Origin: Phytopseudomonas flavescens
Lineage (GTDB): Bacteria; Pseudomonadota; Gammaproteobacteria; Pseudomonadales; Pseudomonadaceae
Direction of reading: 5' to 3'
Length of the DNA stretch: 64,000 nt
Assembly: GCF_900100535.1 (NCBI RefSeq)
Contig: NZ_FNDG01000003.1
Coordinates: 186,001-250,000 of the forward strand
Part shown: positions 47,416-55,373 of the stretch, one piece after another
Layout: each line of letters starts with the position of its first letter
Numbering within the stretch: the stretch's first letter is position 1
Made by a program: the position numbers and the translations under genes
Notes under the pieces: model-generated
What the model was told of the DNA's origin: nothing
What the model saw: the letters and a program-made list of their open reading frames with translations, nothing else
Database searches by the model: none

Positions 47416-48906
47416 ATGTCTCGACTGCCGCAAACGCAATCGACGCACGCATTACTGGATGAAAGCCGCTGGGACGGCAAGCTGTTTACCGGCAGCTGGC
47501 ACGCACCGCTGTCGGGAGGCCGTAACCCTGTCATCGAACCCGCCACGGGCCGGTGCCTGACCACCACCGGCGAAGCCCGTGCCGAAGACATCACCCAGGC
47601 CGCTGCCAGCGCGGCTCGCCATCAGCCCGCCTGGGAAGCCGTCGCCCCGCGCCAGCGGGCGGACATCTTCCTGCGTGCCGCCCAGGTGCTGCAGGCACAC
47701 GCCGAGGAGTGCGCACTGTTCATCGCCCGCGAGACCGGTGGCATCCTGCCCAAGGCTCATCATGAAGTGCGCGAGGCGGTGCTGTTCCTGCAGCTGGCCG
47801 CCGGGCAAGTGATGCAACCCCACGGCCTGGTGCTGCCAAGTGGCGCTGGCACGCTGTCCTACGCGCGGCGCCTGCCCCATGGCGTGATCGGGGTGATATC
47901 GCCGTTCAACTTCCCGCTGATCCTGTCCATTCGCGCCGTTGCGCCGGCCCTTGCAGCCGGCAATGCGGTGCTGCTCAAACCCGACCCACAGACCCCGATC
48001 AGCGGCGGCTTCCTGATCGCCCGTCTGTTCGAGGAGGCCGGCCTGCCGGCGGGCGTGCTGCATGTGCTGCCCGGTGGCGCCCAGGCCGGGGCGGCGCTGT
48101 GTGCCGATCGCCATGTGCGGATGATCGCCTTCACCGGCTCCACCGCCGCCGGGCGCAAGGTGGCGGAAACCGCCGGGCGCCACCTGAAGAAGGTCGCCCT
48201 GGAGCTGGGCGGCAAGAACCCGCTGATCGTACTCGACGACGCCGACCTGGAACGCGCCCTGAGCTGCGCCGCCTGGGGCGCCTTTCTGCACCAGGGGCAG
48301 ATCTGCATGGCCAGCGGGCTGATCCTGGTGCAGGCGTCGCTGGTCGAGCGCTTCGTGGAAGGGCTGGTCGAGCGCACGCGGCGGCTGCGCGTTGGTGACC
48401 CGGCCAGTGGCGAGGTGGAACTCGGCCCGATGATCAACGAGAACCAACTGGTCCGTACTCACCAGATGGTGCTCGACAGCGTGGTCGCCGGCGCACGCTT
48501 GCAGGCCGGAGGTCGTTACCAGGGCCTGTTCTACCAACCCACCGTGCTCAGCCACGTGACCCCGGGCATGCCGGCCTTCGACCAGGAACTGTTCGGCCCG
48601 GTGGCTTGCGTGACCAGTTTCGCCAACGACGAAGAGGCCATCGAGTTGGCCAACCGCAGCGAATACGGACTCGCCGCGGCGGTGATCTCCCGCTCCGTGG
48701 GCCGCGCCATGGCCCTGGGGGCAAGGCTCGACTGCGGCATGCTGCACATCAACGACCAGACCGTGAACGACGACGGCGTGAATCCCTTCGGCGGGCGTGG
48801 CCACTCGGGCAACGGCGGCAGCATGAGCGGCCCGGCCAACTGGGACGAGTTCACCCAATGGCAATGGGTGACGGTCAAGGAAACCCCACCGCAGTACCCC
48901 TTCTGA
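47416..48906 (+). CDS. Aromatic aldehyde dehydrogenase (benzaldehyde/vanillin type)
   Basis: NAD(P)-dependent aldehyde dehydrogenase, 496 residues, oxidising an aldehyde to its acid. The catalytic set is complete: Asn165 (SPFNFP), Lys188, Glu263 (LELGGKNP) and Cys297 (GQICMASG), with the nucleotide motif FTGST at 239-243. The C-terminal INDQTVNDDGVNPFGGRGHSG is typical of benzaldehyde and vanillin dehydrogenases. CAAGGAG lies before the ATG. It is the first gene behind the sigma-54 promoter. The true substrate is not known. Confidence 0.9.
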   Translation: MSRLPQTQSTHALLDESRWDGKLFTGSWHAPLSGGRNPVIEPATGRCLTTTGEARAEDITQAAASAARHQPAWEAVAPRQRADIFLRAAQVLQAHAEECALFIARETGGILPKAHHEVREAVLFLQLAAGQVMQPHGLVLPSGAGTLSYARRLPHGVIGVISPFNFPLILSIRAVAPALAAGNAVLLKPDPQTPISGGFLIARLFEEAGLPAGVLHVLPGGAQAGAALCADRHVRMIAFTGSTAAGRKVAETAGRHLKKVALELGGKNPLIVLDDADLERALSCAAWGAFLHQGQICMASGLILVQASLVERFVEGLVERTRRLRVGDPASGEVELGPMINENQLVRTHQMVLDSVVAGARLQAGGRYQGLFYQPTVLSHVTPGMPAFDQELFGPVACVTSFANDEEAIELANRSEYGLAAAVISRSVGRAMALGARLDCGMLHINDQTVNDDGVNPFGGRGHSGNGGSMSGPANWDEFTQWQWVTVKETPPQYPF

Positions 48907-48943
48907 CAGCTCCCTGCCTACAACAAGAAAGAGAGGACACACC

Positions 48944-49708
48944 ATGAAACTGTACGACAAGACCCTGGTGATTACCGGCGCTGCCTCCGGCATCGGTGCC
49001 GAAGTCGCACGCCTGGCGCGCTTTCAGGGCGCACGGGTCATCGCACTGGATCGTCACGAACCGCAGATCAGCGTCGACGCCTACCACCCGGTGGATCTCG
49101 GCGACCCTGACAGTATCGATGGGGTGATCGCCAGGCTGCCCGAACGCATCGACGGGCTGTGCAACATCGGCGGGGTGCCGGGCACCTCGCCGGCCGAACG
49201 GGTCGGCCGGGTCAACTACCTCGGCCTGCGTCACCTGAGCGAGGGCCTGCTGCCACGCCTCGCGGGCGGCTGCATCGTCAATGCGGCCTCGATCCTCGGC
49301 GCCGAATGGCCGCAACGCCTCGACCTCCACAAGGCCCTGGCCGCCACCGCGGGATTCAAGGCGGGGAGCGACTGGCTCGAGCGCAACCCGGTGGAACAGG
49401 CGACCTGCTACCAGTACTTCAAGGAGGCCCTGATCGTCTGGTCCTACCAGCAGGCTTCGAGCTGGTTCCGCGAGCATGACGTGCGCCTCAACTGCGTCGC
49501 GCCCGGCCCGGTGTTCACGCCGATCCTCGGCGACTTCGTGCAGATGCTCAGCGCCGAGCGCCTGGCGCGCGACGGCCAGCACATGAAGCGCCCGGCCCTG
49601 GCCGACGAAGTGGCTGCCGTGGTGCTGTTCCTCTGCTCCGATGCGGCGCGCTGGGTCTGCGGCGCCAACGTTCCCGTGGATGGAGGACTGGCGGCCAGTT
49701 ACGTCTAA
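48944..49708 (+). CDS. Short-chain dehydrogenase, coniferyl-alcohol dehydrogenase-like
   Basis: NAD-dependent SDR of 254 residues. The cofactor motif is TGAASGIG at 11-18 and the active site has Ser116, Tyr156 and Lys160 (YQYFK). The pattern (no Asn-Asn-Ala-Gly motif; instead NIGGVPGT) matches the 3-alpha-hydroxysteroid/coniferyl alcohol dehydrogenase subgroup. It follows the aldehyde dehydrogenase by 37 bases, so the pair could oxidise an alcohol to an aldehyde and then to an acid. Confidence 0.82.
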   Translation: MKLYDKTLVITGAASGIGAEVARLARFQGARVIALDRHEPQISVDAYHPVDLGDPDSIDGVIARLPERIDGLCNIGGVPGTSPAERVGRVNYLGLRHLSEGLLPRLAGGCIVNAASILGAEWPQRLDLHKALAATAGFKAGSDWLERNPVEQATCYQYFKEALIVWSYQQASSWFREHDVRLNCVAPGPVFTPILGDFVQMLSAERLARDGQHMKRPALADEVAAVVLFLCSDAARWVCGANVPVDGGLAASYV

Positions 49709-49764
49709 GCCGCACGACACGGCAGCCGATCGACAACAAAAACAACAAGACAAGGATCACCCTC

Positions 49765-50715
49765 ATGCACCTATCGCGCGTAACGGCCCTCACCCTGGGC
49801 CTGACTACCCTCACCGCCGGCGGCGCCCACGCCTACGACCAGCCCTCGATCAATCTCGGCTCCACCAGTTTCTACGACGGCGCGCCGCTGCCCGGCGGGC
49901 CGGGTGGGTATCTGGTCGAATACCTGATCTACGGAAAAGCCTCGCGTTTCAACGACGAACGCGGCGACAAACTGCCCTTGCCCAAGCAGGAGATAGAGAC
50001 CTTCGCCCCGGTCACCCAGCTCATCCACCTGGGCCAGCCCATGGACAATGGCTGGATGCCCGGCTTCACGGTGATCGTGCCCTGGCTGGCCCACGCCAAG
50101 GTGGACGACGGCCTCGACAACAGCGTACTGAGCTCACGGGAGGGGGTCGGCGACATCGTGCTGGGCGCCTTCCTGCAGTCGTCGCTGAGCACCCGCGCCG
50201 ATGGCTCGCCGCTGTTCGCCCAGCGCCTCGAGGCCGAGGTGATCCTGCCCACCGGCGCTTATGACCGCGACAATTCGGTCAACCCGGGCGGCAACTTCTG
50301 GTCGTTCAACCCCTACTACGCCGCGACCTGGTGGGCAACGCCCAAGTGGTCGCTCAGCGGGCGCTTCTGGTACCTGTGGAACGCCAGGAACGACGAGCCC
50401 TCCACGGCTTTCGGCGATGTCTCCAGCAGCCAGGCTGGCCAGGCACTGCACGCCAACTTCGCCACCCAGTACGCGCTGACCGAGCGCCTGAGCGTCGGCC
50501 TCGCCGGCTACTGGCTCAAGCAGATCAGCGATACCAGGGTCGATGGCCACGAGGTCAGCGGTCGCCGCGAACAGGTCTGGGCCATCGGCCCCGGCCTGAC
50601 CTACGCCTTTTCCAAGGAGAACATCGTAACGGCCAACAGCTACTTCGAGCAGGACGCGGAGAACCGCACGCAGGGCAACAAGTTCGTGGTCAGCTTCGTG
50701 CACAAGCTGTTCTAG
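49765..50715 (+). CDS. Outer-membrane channel-like protein, phenol-degradation (MetA/SphA) family
   Basis: A 316-residue beta-rich protein with a signal peptide of about 23 residues (ending GGAHA) and an aromatic C-terminus (VVSFVHKLF), as in outer-membrane barrels. The stretches GDIVLGAFLQSS, LPTGAYDRDNSVNPGGNFWSF (in parts) and WALSGRF-like strands fit the MetA/SphA family found in aromatic-degradation operons. It is the third gene of the sigma-54 operon and may import the hydrophobic substrate. A hairpin terminator follows. Confidence 0.8.
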   Translation: MHLSRVTALTLGLTTLTAGGAHAYDQPSINLGSTSFYDGAPLPGGPGGYLVEYLIYGKASRFNDERGDKLPLPKQEIETFAPVTQLIHLGQPMDNGWMPGFTVIVPWLAHAKVDDGLDNSVLSSREGVGDIVLGAFLQSSLSTRADGSPLFAQRLEAEVILPTGAYDRDNSVNPGGNFWSFNPYYAATWWATPKWSLSGRFWYLWNARNDEPSTAFGDVSSSQAGQALHANFATQYALTERLSVGLAGYWLKQISDTRVDGHEVSGRREQVWAIGPGLTYAFSKENIVTANSYFEQDAENRTQGNKFVVSFVHKLF

Positions 50716-50723
50716 CGCTCGAC

Positions 50724-50753
50724 CGCAAGCGAGGCACCCGCGCCTCGCTTGCG
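50724..50753. terminator. Hairpin between convergent genes
   Basis: A 12-bp perfect stem CGCAAGCGAGGC and GCCTCGCTTGCG with a 6-base loop, in the 57-base gap between two genes that end towards each other. There is no long T run, but position and strength suggest a two-way terminator. Confidence 0.65.
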
Positions 50754-50772
50754 TCACTGGCGCTCAACGTGT

Positions 50773-51159
50773 TCAGCGAGGTTCGTAGGCCAGCAAGGCT
50801 TCTGCCAGCTGCATGTCACTGTAGGAGGCCAGCTCGCTGCGTTGCTGCAGTGCGTCCAGCGCCGCTTCCAGCATCACGCCGCGAATCTGACCGTGACTGC
50901 CGACGAAGGCCGCTGCATCGTCCCGAGCCAGCTTCATCTTCTGGTCGATGCTGCTGCTCTCCTTCGATATTTCCCCGGCCAGCTCGGTGCCATCTCCCGG
51001 CTTGGTCGTGGTGAGGATCGGCACCAGGGTCGACAACACGCCGTAGTAGGTCGTGCCCACCACGGGATTTTCATCCAGCTCCGGCGCGACTCGAACCCAG
51101 GCATGAGCCGGCAGGGTCGGCAGCAAGGCGATTACCAACAGTGAAGCCTTGAGATGCAT
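50773..51159 (-). CDS. DUF2388-domain periplasmic protein
   Basis: A small exported protein of 128 residues with a signal peptide of about 20 residues (ending LPAHA). The C-terminal half has the DUF2388 pattern ARDDAAAFVGSHGQIRGVMLEAALDALQQR...SDMQLAEALLA. Function unknown; the family is largely confined to pseudomonads. It starts 8 bases after the BASS transporter gene ends, so the two share a transcript. The frame extends upstream, but the ATG at 51159 begins the signal peptide. Confidence 0.82.
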   Translation of the reverse strand: MHLKASLLVIALLPTLPAHAWVRVAPELDENPVVGTTYYGVLSTLVPILTTTKPGDGTELAGEISKESSSIDQKMKLARDDAAAFVGSHGQIRGVMLEAALDALQQRSELASYSDMQLAEALLAYEPR

Positions 51160-51167
51160 GGAATGGC

Positions 51168-52160
51168 TCAATTCACCACCACCTTGTGTTCGACAGGATC
51201 GGCCCGCTTGGCATAACGCTGGGCAATCACCGCGCAGACCATCAGCTGGATCTGGTGGAACAGCATCATCGGCAGGATCATCAGGCCGATGCTGCTGCCG
51301 GCGAACAGCACCTGGGCCATGGGCACACCCGTGGCCAGGCTCTTCTTCGAGCCGCAGAACAGGATGGTGATGCGATCTTCCAGGCTGAAGCCACACCATT
51401 TGCCGAGCAGCGCAGTGATGCACAGCGCCAGCGCGAGCAACAGGCAACAGGCGAACACCAGCGCCGCCAGGGTCGGCCAGGAGACCTGATTCCACAGGCC
51501 TTCGACCACCGCCGCGCTGAACGCGGTGTAGACCACCAGCAGGATCGAACTCTGGTCGACGTACTTGAGCCAATTCTTGTTGCGACCTACCCAGGCACCG
51601 ATCCAGCGTCGGGCGATCTGGCCGAGGATGAAGGGCACCAGCAGTTGCAGGGTGATCTTGCCAATGGCGTCCAGGGTCGAACCGCCGCTGCCGTGTACGT
51701 CCATCAGCAAGGCCACCAGCAGCGGCGTGAGGAAAATGCCGAACAGGCTGGAGGCCGCCGCGCTGCAGATCGCCGCCGGAATGTTGCCGCGCGCCAGGGA
51801 CGTGAACGCGATGGCCGACTGCACGGTGGCCGGCAGCGCGCACAGGTAAAGCATGCCCAGGTACAGCTCGGTGCCGATCATCGGCGACAGCAGCGGCTTG
51901 AGCGCCAGCCCCAGCAGTGGGAAGAGAATGAAGGTGCAGCTGAACACCAGCAGATGCAGGCGCCAGTGGCCGGCACCGGCAACGATGGCCTCGCGCGACA
52001 GCTTGGCGCCATGCAGGAAGAACAGCAGGGCGATGGCCAGGTTGGTGATCCAGCCGAAGGCCACCGCGACATCGCCCCTGACAGGCAGGAAGGTGGCGGT
52101 GAGAACGACGGCGATCAGGGTCAGCGTGAAGTTATCGGGCAGTAGACGGGAGCGGGCCAT
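51168..52160 (-). CDS. Bile acid:sodium symporter (BASS) family transporter
   Basis: A membrane protein of 330 residues with nine to ten hydrophobic helices, of the YfeH/SLC10A7-like branch of the BASS family. Typical stretches are FFLHGAKLSREAIVAG, YLCALPATVQSAIAFTSLARGNIPAA and FCGSKKSLATGVPMAQVLF. The ATG at 52160 is used; an ATG at 52199 would add 13 residues. The substrate is probably an organic anion. It is divergent from an AraC-family gene that may control it. Confidence 0.9.
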   Translation of the reverse strand: MARSRLLPDNFTLTLIAVVLTATFLPVRGDVAVAFGWITNLAIALLFFLHGAKLSREAIVAGAGHWRLHLLVFSCTFILFPLLGLALKPLLSPMIGTELYLGMLYLCALPATVQSAIAFTSLARGNIPAAICSAAASSLFGIFLTPLLVALLMDVHGSGGSTLDAIGKITLQLLVPFILGQIARRWIGAWVGRNKNWLKYVDQSSILLVVYTAFSAAVVEGLWNQVSWPTLAALVFACCLLLALALCITALLGKWCGFSLEDRITILFCGSKKSLATGVPMAQVLFAGSSIGLMILPMMLFHQIQLMVCAVIAQRYAKRADPVEHKVVVN

Positions 52161-52258
52161 GGGCGGAATTCCAAGCGGACGAAGGCAAGCGGTTGCCATA
52201 CAAAGGCCTCCACTCTACCCTGAGCCTCGATTGCCGACTAACGCCATAAAGCCAGATC

Positions 52259-53050
52259 ATGTCGCCAAACGGACAAACTGCGATTGCCGAACGCAGCGTT
52301 CCCCAGCTGGAGCGCCTGCCGCGCCCCCTCTATGCGCGCAACGAATCGCTCCGCCGCCAGACCGGGACCCCACGCCATAGCCACGCCTGGGTACAGCTGA
52401 CCTATGCCATCCAGGGCGTGCTGCAGGTGCGCACCGCCGTCGGCAGCTTCGTGGCGCCGCCACAACGGGCCATCTGGATTCCCGCAGGGCTGGAACATGA
52501 AGTGCTGAGTTCGCCGAACACCGAGATGCGCAGCCTCTACGTGGACGATGGCCATGGCGATCAGATGCCCGGCAGTTGCCGTGTGCTGGGCGTGGACGCC
52601 CTGACCCGTGAGCTGATCCGCAGCTTCTGCGAGCTGCCGGTGGAGTACGACGAAGCAGGGCCGGACGGGCGCCTCGCCCAGGTGCTGCTCGACCGCCTGC
52701 GGATGGCGCCCGAAGTGCACCTGTCATTGCCGCTGCCGAGCGACCCACGCCTGCGTGCCCTGTGCAGCCGCCTGCAGAAAAAACCCGATGACGACCGCCC
52801 GCTGGCAGCCTGGGGCGAAAACCTCGGCGTGTCGGAAAAGACCCTGAGTCGCCTGTTCCTGCGCGATACCGGGCTGACCTTCCGCGCCTGGCGCCAACGC
52901 CTGCGCCTGCTCGGCGCCCTGACACCGCTGGAACGGGGCCAGCGCGTCACCGACGTGGCCCTGCTCTGCGGCTACGACTCCACCTCGGCTTTCATCGCCG
53001 CCTTTCGCCAGCAGTTCGGCGCCACGCCGGGGGAGTTTTTCCGCGGTTGA
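52259..53050 (+). CDS. AraC-family transcriptional regulator (cupin type)
   Basis: A 263-residue regulator with an N-terminal cupin (PRHSHAWVQLTYAIQGVLQVRT, APPQRAIWIPAGLEHEV) and a C-terminal AraC domain (LGVSEKTLSRLFLRDTGLTFRAWRQRLRLL and VTDVALLCGYDSTSAFIAAFRQQFGATPGEFFR, in parts). It resembles NimR-type regulators that control an adjacent divergent exporter, which here would be the BASS transporter; the 98-base gap between them holds both promoters. Confidence 0.9.
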   Translation: MSPNGQTAIAERSVPQLERLPRPLYARNESLRRQTGTPRHSHAWVQLTYAIQGVLQVRTAVGSFVAPPQRAIWIPAGLEHEVLSSPNTEMRSLYVDDGHGDQMPGSCRVLGVDALTRELIRSFCELPVEYDEAGPDGRLAQVLLDRLRMAPEVHLSLPLPSDPRLRALCSRLQKKPDDDRPLAAWGENLGVSEKTLSRLFLRDTGLTFRAWRQRLRLLGALTPLERGQRVTDVALLCGYDSTSAFIAAFRQQFGATPGEFFRG

Positions 53051-53830
53051 TCAGCTACTACGGCGTACCTGCAGCCCTGAGTAGCCGTGCTCGCCCGGCT
53101 CGCCGTCGAGCACCAGCAGGCCGTCTGCAGCCAACTCGCGGGCGCGCCAGAACAGGAAGTAATCGCTGGCGAAGAAGCCGTCGCAACGCGCCATCACCTC
53201 GGCCATGACGCGGGCCAGGGGTTGCGGCTCGGCTCGAGACTGACGCAGCAGGGCAGCGTCGATAGCCTGGTAATCCTCGGCCGTGAAGCTCCCCGCCTGC
53301 CAACGATGAATCAGCCCACCATCCGTCACCGCCGAGTGCCATTGTGCGGCCAGGCTTGCACGGCGTTCTGGCTCGACCGGCTTAGGTTTGGCCAGGGCGA
53401 ACAGCGTCTGGGGTGCGTGCATGGCCACCGCCTTGCGGCTCTGCACCCAGCTGTTGCCGGTGCCGCAGGTGACCTCGAGCAACAGCACATCACTGCCCTC
53501 CAGCGCATGCACCACCCGCGCCAGCAGCAACTGTTCACTGGCACTGTCGCCATGCCAGACGGTGACAGGGCGCTTCTGCCGGGCAAGACCGGCGATCCAC
53601 TGCGCATCGGCGGGTAGCCCGGCAGCGAAATCCGCAACCGGCATTACGCCCTCCGGCCACACCGCGCCCCAGAACGTCACGCGTGCTGCACAAGGCGGCA
53701 CGTCGACATCGCCCAGCGGGCCGACCGCCAGGTCGTCACGCATGACCCGCAGCCCGTCATCGGCAGCCTGCTGCCCGATCACATGGCTCACGCCCTCTAC
53801 GGCGTTGTCGCCACATACCAGATGCCACAT
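53051..53830 (-). CDS. DUF1835-domain protein
   Basis: A 259-residue cytoplasmic protein that begins MWHLVCGDNAVEGV, the DUF1835 pattern, and has VTVWHGDSASEQLLLARVVHAL and a C-terminal part with ELAADGLLVLDGEPG as in the paired DUF3658. Function unknown. AAGGAG precedes the ATG at 53830. It ends directly against the AraC gene and starts 22 bases after the next gene upstream stops. Confidence 0.78.
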   Translation of the reverse strand: MWHLVCGDNAVEGVSHVIGQQAADDGLRVMRDDLAVGPLGDVDVPPCAARVTFWGAVWPEGVMPVADFAAGLPADAQWIAGLARQKRPVTVWHGDSASEQLLLARVVHALEGSDVLLLEVTCGTGNSWVQSRKAVAMHAPQTLFALAKPKPVEPERRASLAAQWHSAVTDGGLIHRWQAGSFTAEDYQAIDAALLRQSRAEPQPLARVMAEVMARCDGFFASDYFLFWRARELAADGLLVLDGEPGEHGYSGLQVRRSS

Positions 53831-53852
53831 AGGTGCTCCTTGTCGACCGAGG

Positions 53853-54941
53853 TCACGGGGTGAGCCGGACATCCAGCGCCGGCTTCTCGCCCTGCTGCCA
53901 GGTGCCTTTCAGGCTGCCATCGGCCTGGAACTCGAGTTCGAAGCGGGCCGGGGGCTCGCTGCTCTCGTAGAGCGTGACGAAGTCCTGCTGGTGCTCGCCA
54001 CCGAGCTCTATGCGCTTGGCATGCTTGTCGTAGAAGTAGCTGGCGGACAGGCTGTGGTCGGCATACAGCTGCTCGAGCACCAGGGTGATCGGGTAGCGTC
54101 CCAGCGTGCCGTGGTAAACGCTCTGGGCGGAGGTATCCTCAGGTAGCGCGCAGTCGCTACGGTGCTGCAGCAGCAGGCAGCGGCCATAAGCGCTGAGATC
54201 CTTGCTCAGGGCCTGATAACTGAAGCTGCTGGGGAACTCGCCGAGATCGTCGAGGGCGAGATTGACGTGGGAGGCGCAACCTTCGGCGACCAGGGTCAGG
54301 CTGTCGCCACCCAGTTGCACACGGTCATAGTCGAGTCCCGCCTCGCGGCGCGAGTCCAGGCAACTGAGATAGAGCTCGCGCTGGCCCTCCAGCATTTGCT
54401 CGTCTTCGCTGAGGTTCTCGGGGTGACCGGGTTTGCCTGGCGGCAGCTTTGCGAGAAAGCCTTCCATGCGCTTCGCCCGCGCGCCCTGCACTTCGTTCTG
54501 CACACGCTGCAGCCCATCGTGACTGAACAGTTGCCGCAAGCCGATGGGCCGTCCGCTGACCAGATCGAAGTTGTAAGTGCGGGTGCTCTGGCTGGTGTAA
54601 GCCGCGGTGTACTCACCCTCGACCGCCAGGGAAAGATACCCCGGCCCCTGGCCCAGAACCTGGTAGTCGAGGCGGTTCACACCCCAATGCTCGCCCTCCT
54701 TGGGCTGCACGTTCTCGAACGGCGATTTGGCGAAACGCCCGGGAAGCGCCTGCAACTCGACGGCATGCAGAAAGGTGTTGATACGCCCGATGGCGGGGGT
54801 GTCGCCGACCAGCAGCGGGAAGCGATAGGTCTCCCAGTCGCTGCGCTTGGCCGTGAGGTCATCGATACGCACATCGGCCAGCGCAGGAGCGGCGATGGCA
54901 AGCAGGGGCAGCAGCAGGAAACGCAAGAGAAGCGTCCTCAT
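53853..54941 (-). CDS. Uncharacterised exported protein
   Basis: A 362-residue protein with a Sec signal peptide of about 22 residues (LLLPLLAIAAPALA). The mature part is beta-rich with YLSLAVEGEYTAAYTSQSTRTYNFDLVSGRPIGLRQLF, which recalls DUF3298/RsiV-type periplasmic folds, and two or three cysteines (one in SCLDSRRE). I do not recognise a specific family. It is followed closely by the DUF1835 gene. Confidence 0.7.
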   Translation of the reverse strand: MRTLLLRFLLLPLLAIAAPALADVRIDDLTAKRSDWETYRFPLLVGDTPAIGRINTFLHAVELQALPGRFAKSPFENVQPKEGEHWGVNRLDYQVLGQGPGYLSLAVEGEYTAAYTSQSTRTYNFDLVSGRPIGLRQLFSHDGLQRVQNEVQGARAKRMEGFLAKLPPGKPGHPENLSEDEQMLEGQRELYLSCLDSRREAGLDYDRVQLGGDSLTLVAEGCASHVNLALDDLGEFPSSFSYQALSKDLSAYGRCLLLQHRSDCALPEDTSAQSVYHGTLGRYPITLVLEQLYADHSLSASYFYDKHAKRIELGGEHQQDFVTLYESSEPPARFELEFQADGSLKGTWQQGEKPALDVRLTP

Positions 54942-55085
54942 TCATGTCACGCAGGGCTGTCGAGTATCCGCCATGGAAGCAGTGAATGCCACGGCAAGGT
55001 TCAGTACGGCCTGCCCGGCAAGATGACAGCACAGCCTGAAACGCCACGCCCTGCAGTGGTGCCTTCGATTTCCTCGGAGGCTCCC

Positions 55086-55373
55086 TCAGTCGTCGTTCTT
55101 CTTCAATTTCGGATTGGGGAAGAACTGCACGGCCTTGACCTTGGGGTCGGCCGGCTTCTTCGCTGTCAGGGCACTGACGTTGACGCGGGTCGGCAGCTCC
55201 TTGGCCACCGAGTTGCCGCGCTCGTCCAGGGTGTCGGCATAACCGCACTGCACGCACTCACGGTGCGGCACGCCATCGACGTTCCACATCTTGATGCTGT
55301 CCATTTCGCTGCACGCCGGGCACACGGCGCCGGCGATGAAGCGCTTGGGCGTTATCACCGGGTCGTCGCTCAT
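55086..55373 (-). CDS. YheV-family zinc-ribbon protein
   Basis: A 95-residue protein with two CxxC pairs (CPAC and CVQC) forming a zinc ribbon, and a basic C-terminus ending KLKKNDD. It overlaps the end of prlC by 4 bases (ATGA), an arrangement also found in other gamma-proteobacteria. Function unknown. The frame is open upstream within prlC; the ATG at 55373 gives the family start. Confidence 0.88.
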   Translation of the reverse strand: MSDDPVITPKRFIAGAVCPACSEMDSIKMWNVDGVPHRECVQCGYADTLDERGNSVAKELPTRVNVSALTAKKPADPKVKAVQFFPNPKLKKNDD

